The translations under genes were made by a program, and so were the position numbers. From Clostridiales bacterium (lineage in GTDB: Bacteria > Bacillota > Clostridia > UBA1381), in NCBI GenBank assembly GCA_029219585.1, contig JAQXTR010000044.1:1-64000 (forward strand): a stretch of DNA of 64,000 bases, given 5' to 3'. Shown one piece after another: positions 63,957-64,000 of this stretch (its first letter is position 1; every line of letters begins with the position of its first letter). The notes below the pieces were generated by a model. It was given only the letters and a program-made list of their open reading frames with translations. It was not told the origin of the DNA and made no database searches.

Positions 63957-64000
63957 GGTATTCTTGAATATGCTTTAGAAAATTTAGAAGAATAACCTAC

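Overview
The window reads as chromosomal DNA of a low-to-mid GC, spore-forming Clostridia-type Firmicute, probably a gut anaerobe of the Oscillospiraceae/Ruminococcaceae/Lachnospiraceae grade. The evidence is Firmicutes-style GGAGG ribosome sites, a HrcA/CIRCE-controlled dnaK cluster, a GerMN lipoprotein, a SigB/F/G-class sigma factor, YlbF, a type III glutamine synthetase and many TTGACA-N17-TATAAT promoters. The genus cannot be named from sequence alone.

Layout. 1-3.0 kb is accessory: a secreted protein cut by the window edge, a TetR regulator, a 480-bp segment bounded by perfect 49-bp inverted repeats with a consensus promoter inside, an intact tyrosine recombinase and tRNA-Glu. 3.1-9.7 kb holds single genes: DUF554, trpB, a NifX-like metal-cofactor protein, an NSS-family sodium symporter, an XRE regulator with its membrane partner, a GerMN lipoprotein, a small unnamed protein and a TSCPD protein. 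9.7-19.4 kb carries secD-secF, a Gfo/Idh/MocA oxidoreductase, rpsB-tsf, a DUF421-DUF4363 pair, a sigma factor and an orphan fumarase beta subunit. 19.6-27.5 kb carries a divergent hisD-hisB-HAD cluster downstream of dnaJ, and the hrcA-grpE-dnaK heat-shock operon. 27.5-32.1 kb has tRNA-Arg beside a truncated second tRNA, glnN behind a leader terminator, two candidate small RNAs and a three-gene operon of unknown function. 32-40.4 kb is a minus-strand set for mismatch repair and tRNA modification (miaB, ylbF, mutS, mutL, miaA). 40.5-47 kb is the plus-strand uvrB-X-uvrA-clc block behind a LexA-like site. 47-63.2 kb is a long minus-strand housekeeping run (gltX, glnS, an aminotransferase, trpS, wecA-like, wecB, nrnA-like, truB, ribF, glmU, pth, mfd). 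A Cu/Zn superoxide dismutase-like gene closes the window.

How parts work together. The most striking structure is 1153-1632. Perfect 49-bp inverted repeats next to a tyrosine recombinase bracket a TTGACA-N17-TATAAT promoter that now points away from tetR and the secreted-protein gene. Inversion would point it at them. This is the architecture of a phase-variable promoter switch, apparently in the OFF state. Other notable items are a composite intergenic repeat in three copies, HisD and HisB homologues lacking several metal or active-site residues, and a perfect intrinsic terminator between the glnN promoter and glnN.

Most gene calls rest on family motifs read by eye. No database or structure search was run, so promoter, operator and ncRNA calls are pattern-based predictions.
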